DNA of 6,174 bases, from positions 13,837 to 20,010 of the forward strand of contig KL569440.1 of NCBI GenBank assembly GCA_000715685.1, given 5' to 3'. Positions 6,159 to 6,174 of this stretch are shown here, piece after piece. Position numbers and translations under genes: made by a program. The notes under the pieces were generated by a model that worked only from the letters and a program-made list of their open reading frames with translations, was not told the origin of the DNA and made no database searches. Position 1 is the first letter of the stretch, and every line of letters starts with the position of its first letter. The stretch is from Streptomyces lilacinus. GTDB taxonomy: Bacteria; Actinomycetota; Actinomycetes; Streptomycetales; Streptomycetaceae.

Positions 6159-6174
6159 CTGTCTCTTATACACA
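6159..6174 (-). other. Tn5/Nextera mosaic-end adapter remnant (right end)
   Basis: CTGTCTCTTATACACA is the exact reverse complement of bases 1-16 and matches the Tn5 mosaic end. It marks untrimmed library adapter. Genome sequence ends at about 6158. Confidence 0.96.

Noticed and set aside
1..6174. Terminal 16-bp inverted repeats as evidence of a transposon
   Set aside because: The sequence is the commercial Tn5 mosaic end exactly at the contig ends, with no transposase gene inside; an adapter artefact explains it fully.

Overview
This window looks like one complete short-read assembly contig from a very GC-rich actinobacterium, most likely Streptomyces or a close relative. The evidence is strong G/C bias at third codon positions, G-rich Shine-Dalgarno sequences, a GTG start, and a lone RsbW-like ATP-binding gene of the kind that is abundant in streptomycetes. 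The first and last 16 bases are the Tn5/Nextera mosaic-end adapter in inverted orientation. They are library artefacts, so the true genomic sequence is about 17-6158 and both end genes are cut by the contig boundary.

Layout: four genes on the minus strand form an apparent operon, read right to left. They are a short-chain dehydrogenase/reductase (SDR; 3527-4438, GTG start), an acyl-CoA dehydrogenase (2329-3492), an aldehyde dehydrogenase (869-2332, sharing an ATGA overlap with the gene before it) and a zinc-dependent alcohol dehydrogenase (17-763, C-terminus missing). Divergent from the SDR gene, on the plus strand, is a cyclase-family (kynurenine-formamidase-like) metal-dependent hydrolase (4562-5488). 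The 123-bp divergent region holds a 17-bp imperfect palindrome resembling a TetR-family operator, close to a plausible -10 box. A 276-bp gap with several GC-rich palindromes follows. Then comes the 3' part of a convergent GHKL/HATPase anti-sigma-factor-like gene (5765-6157), which looks unrelated.

Together the alcohol, aldehyde and acyl-CoA dehydrogenases, the SDR and the hydrolase suggest a catabolic locus. It would oxidise an alcohol through an aldehyde to an acid, desaturate the CoA ester, and hydrolyse or open a ring or ester/amide-like bond with the cyclase-family enzyme. No CoA ligase, hydratase, thiolase, transporter or regulator is visible, and the substrate cannot be read from the sequence. 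The points most worth following up are the operator-like palindrome and the substituted metal-ligand positions in the cyclase-family protein.
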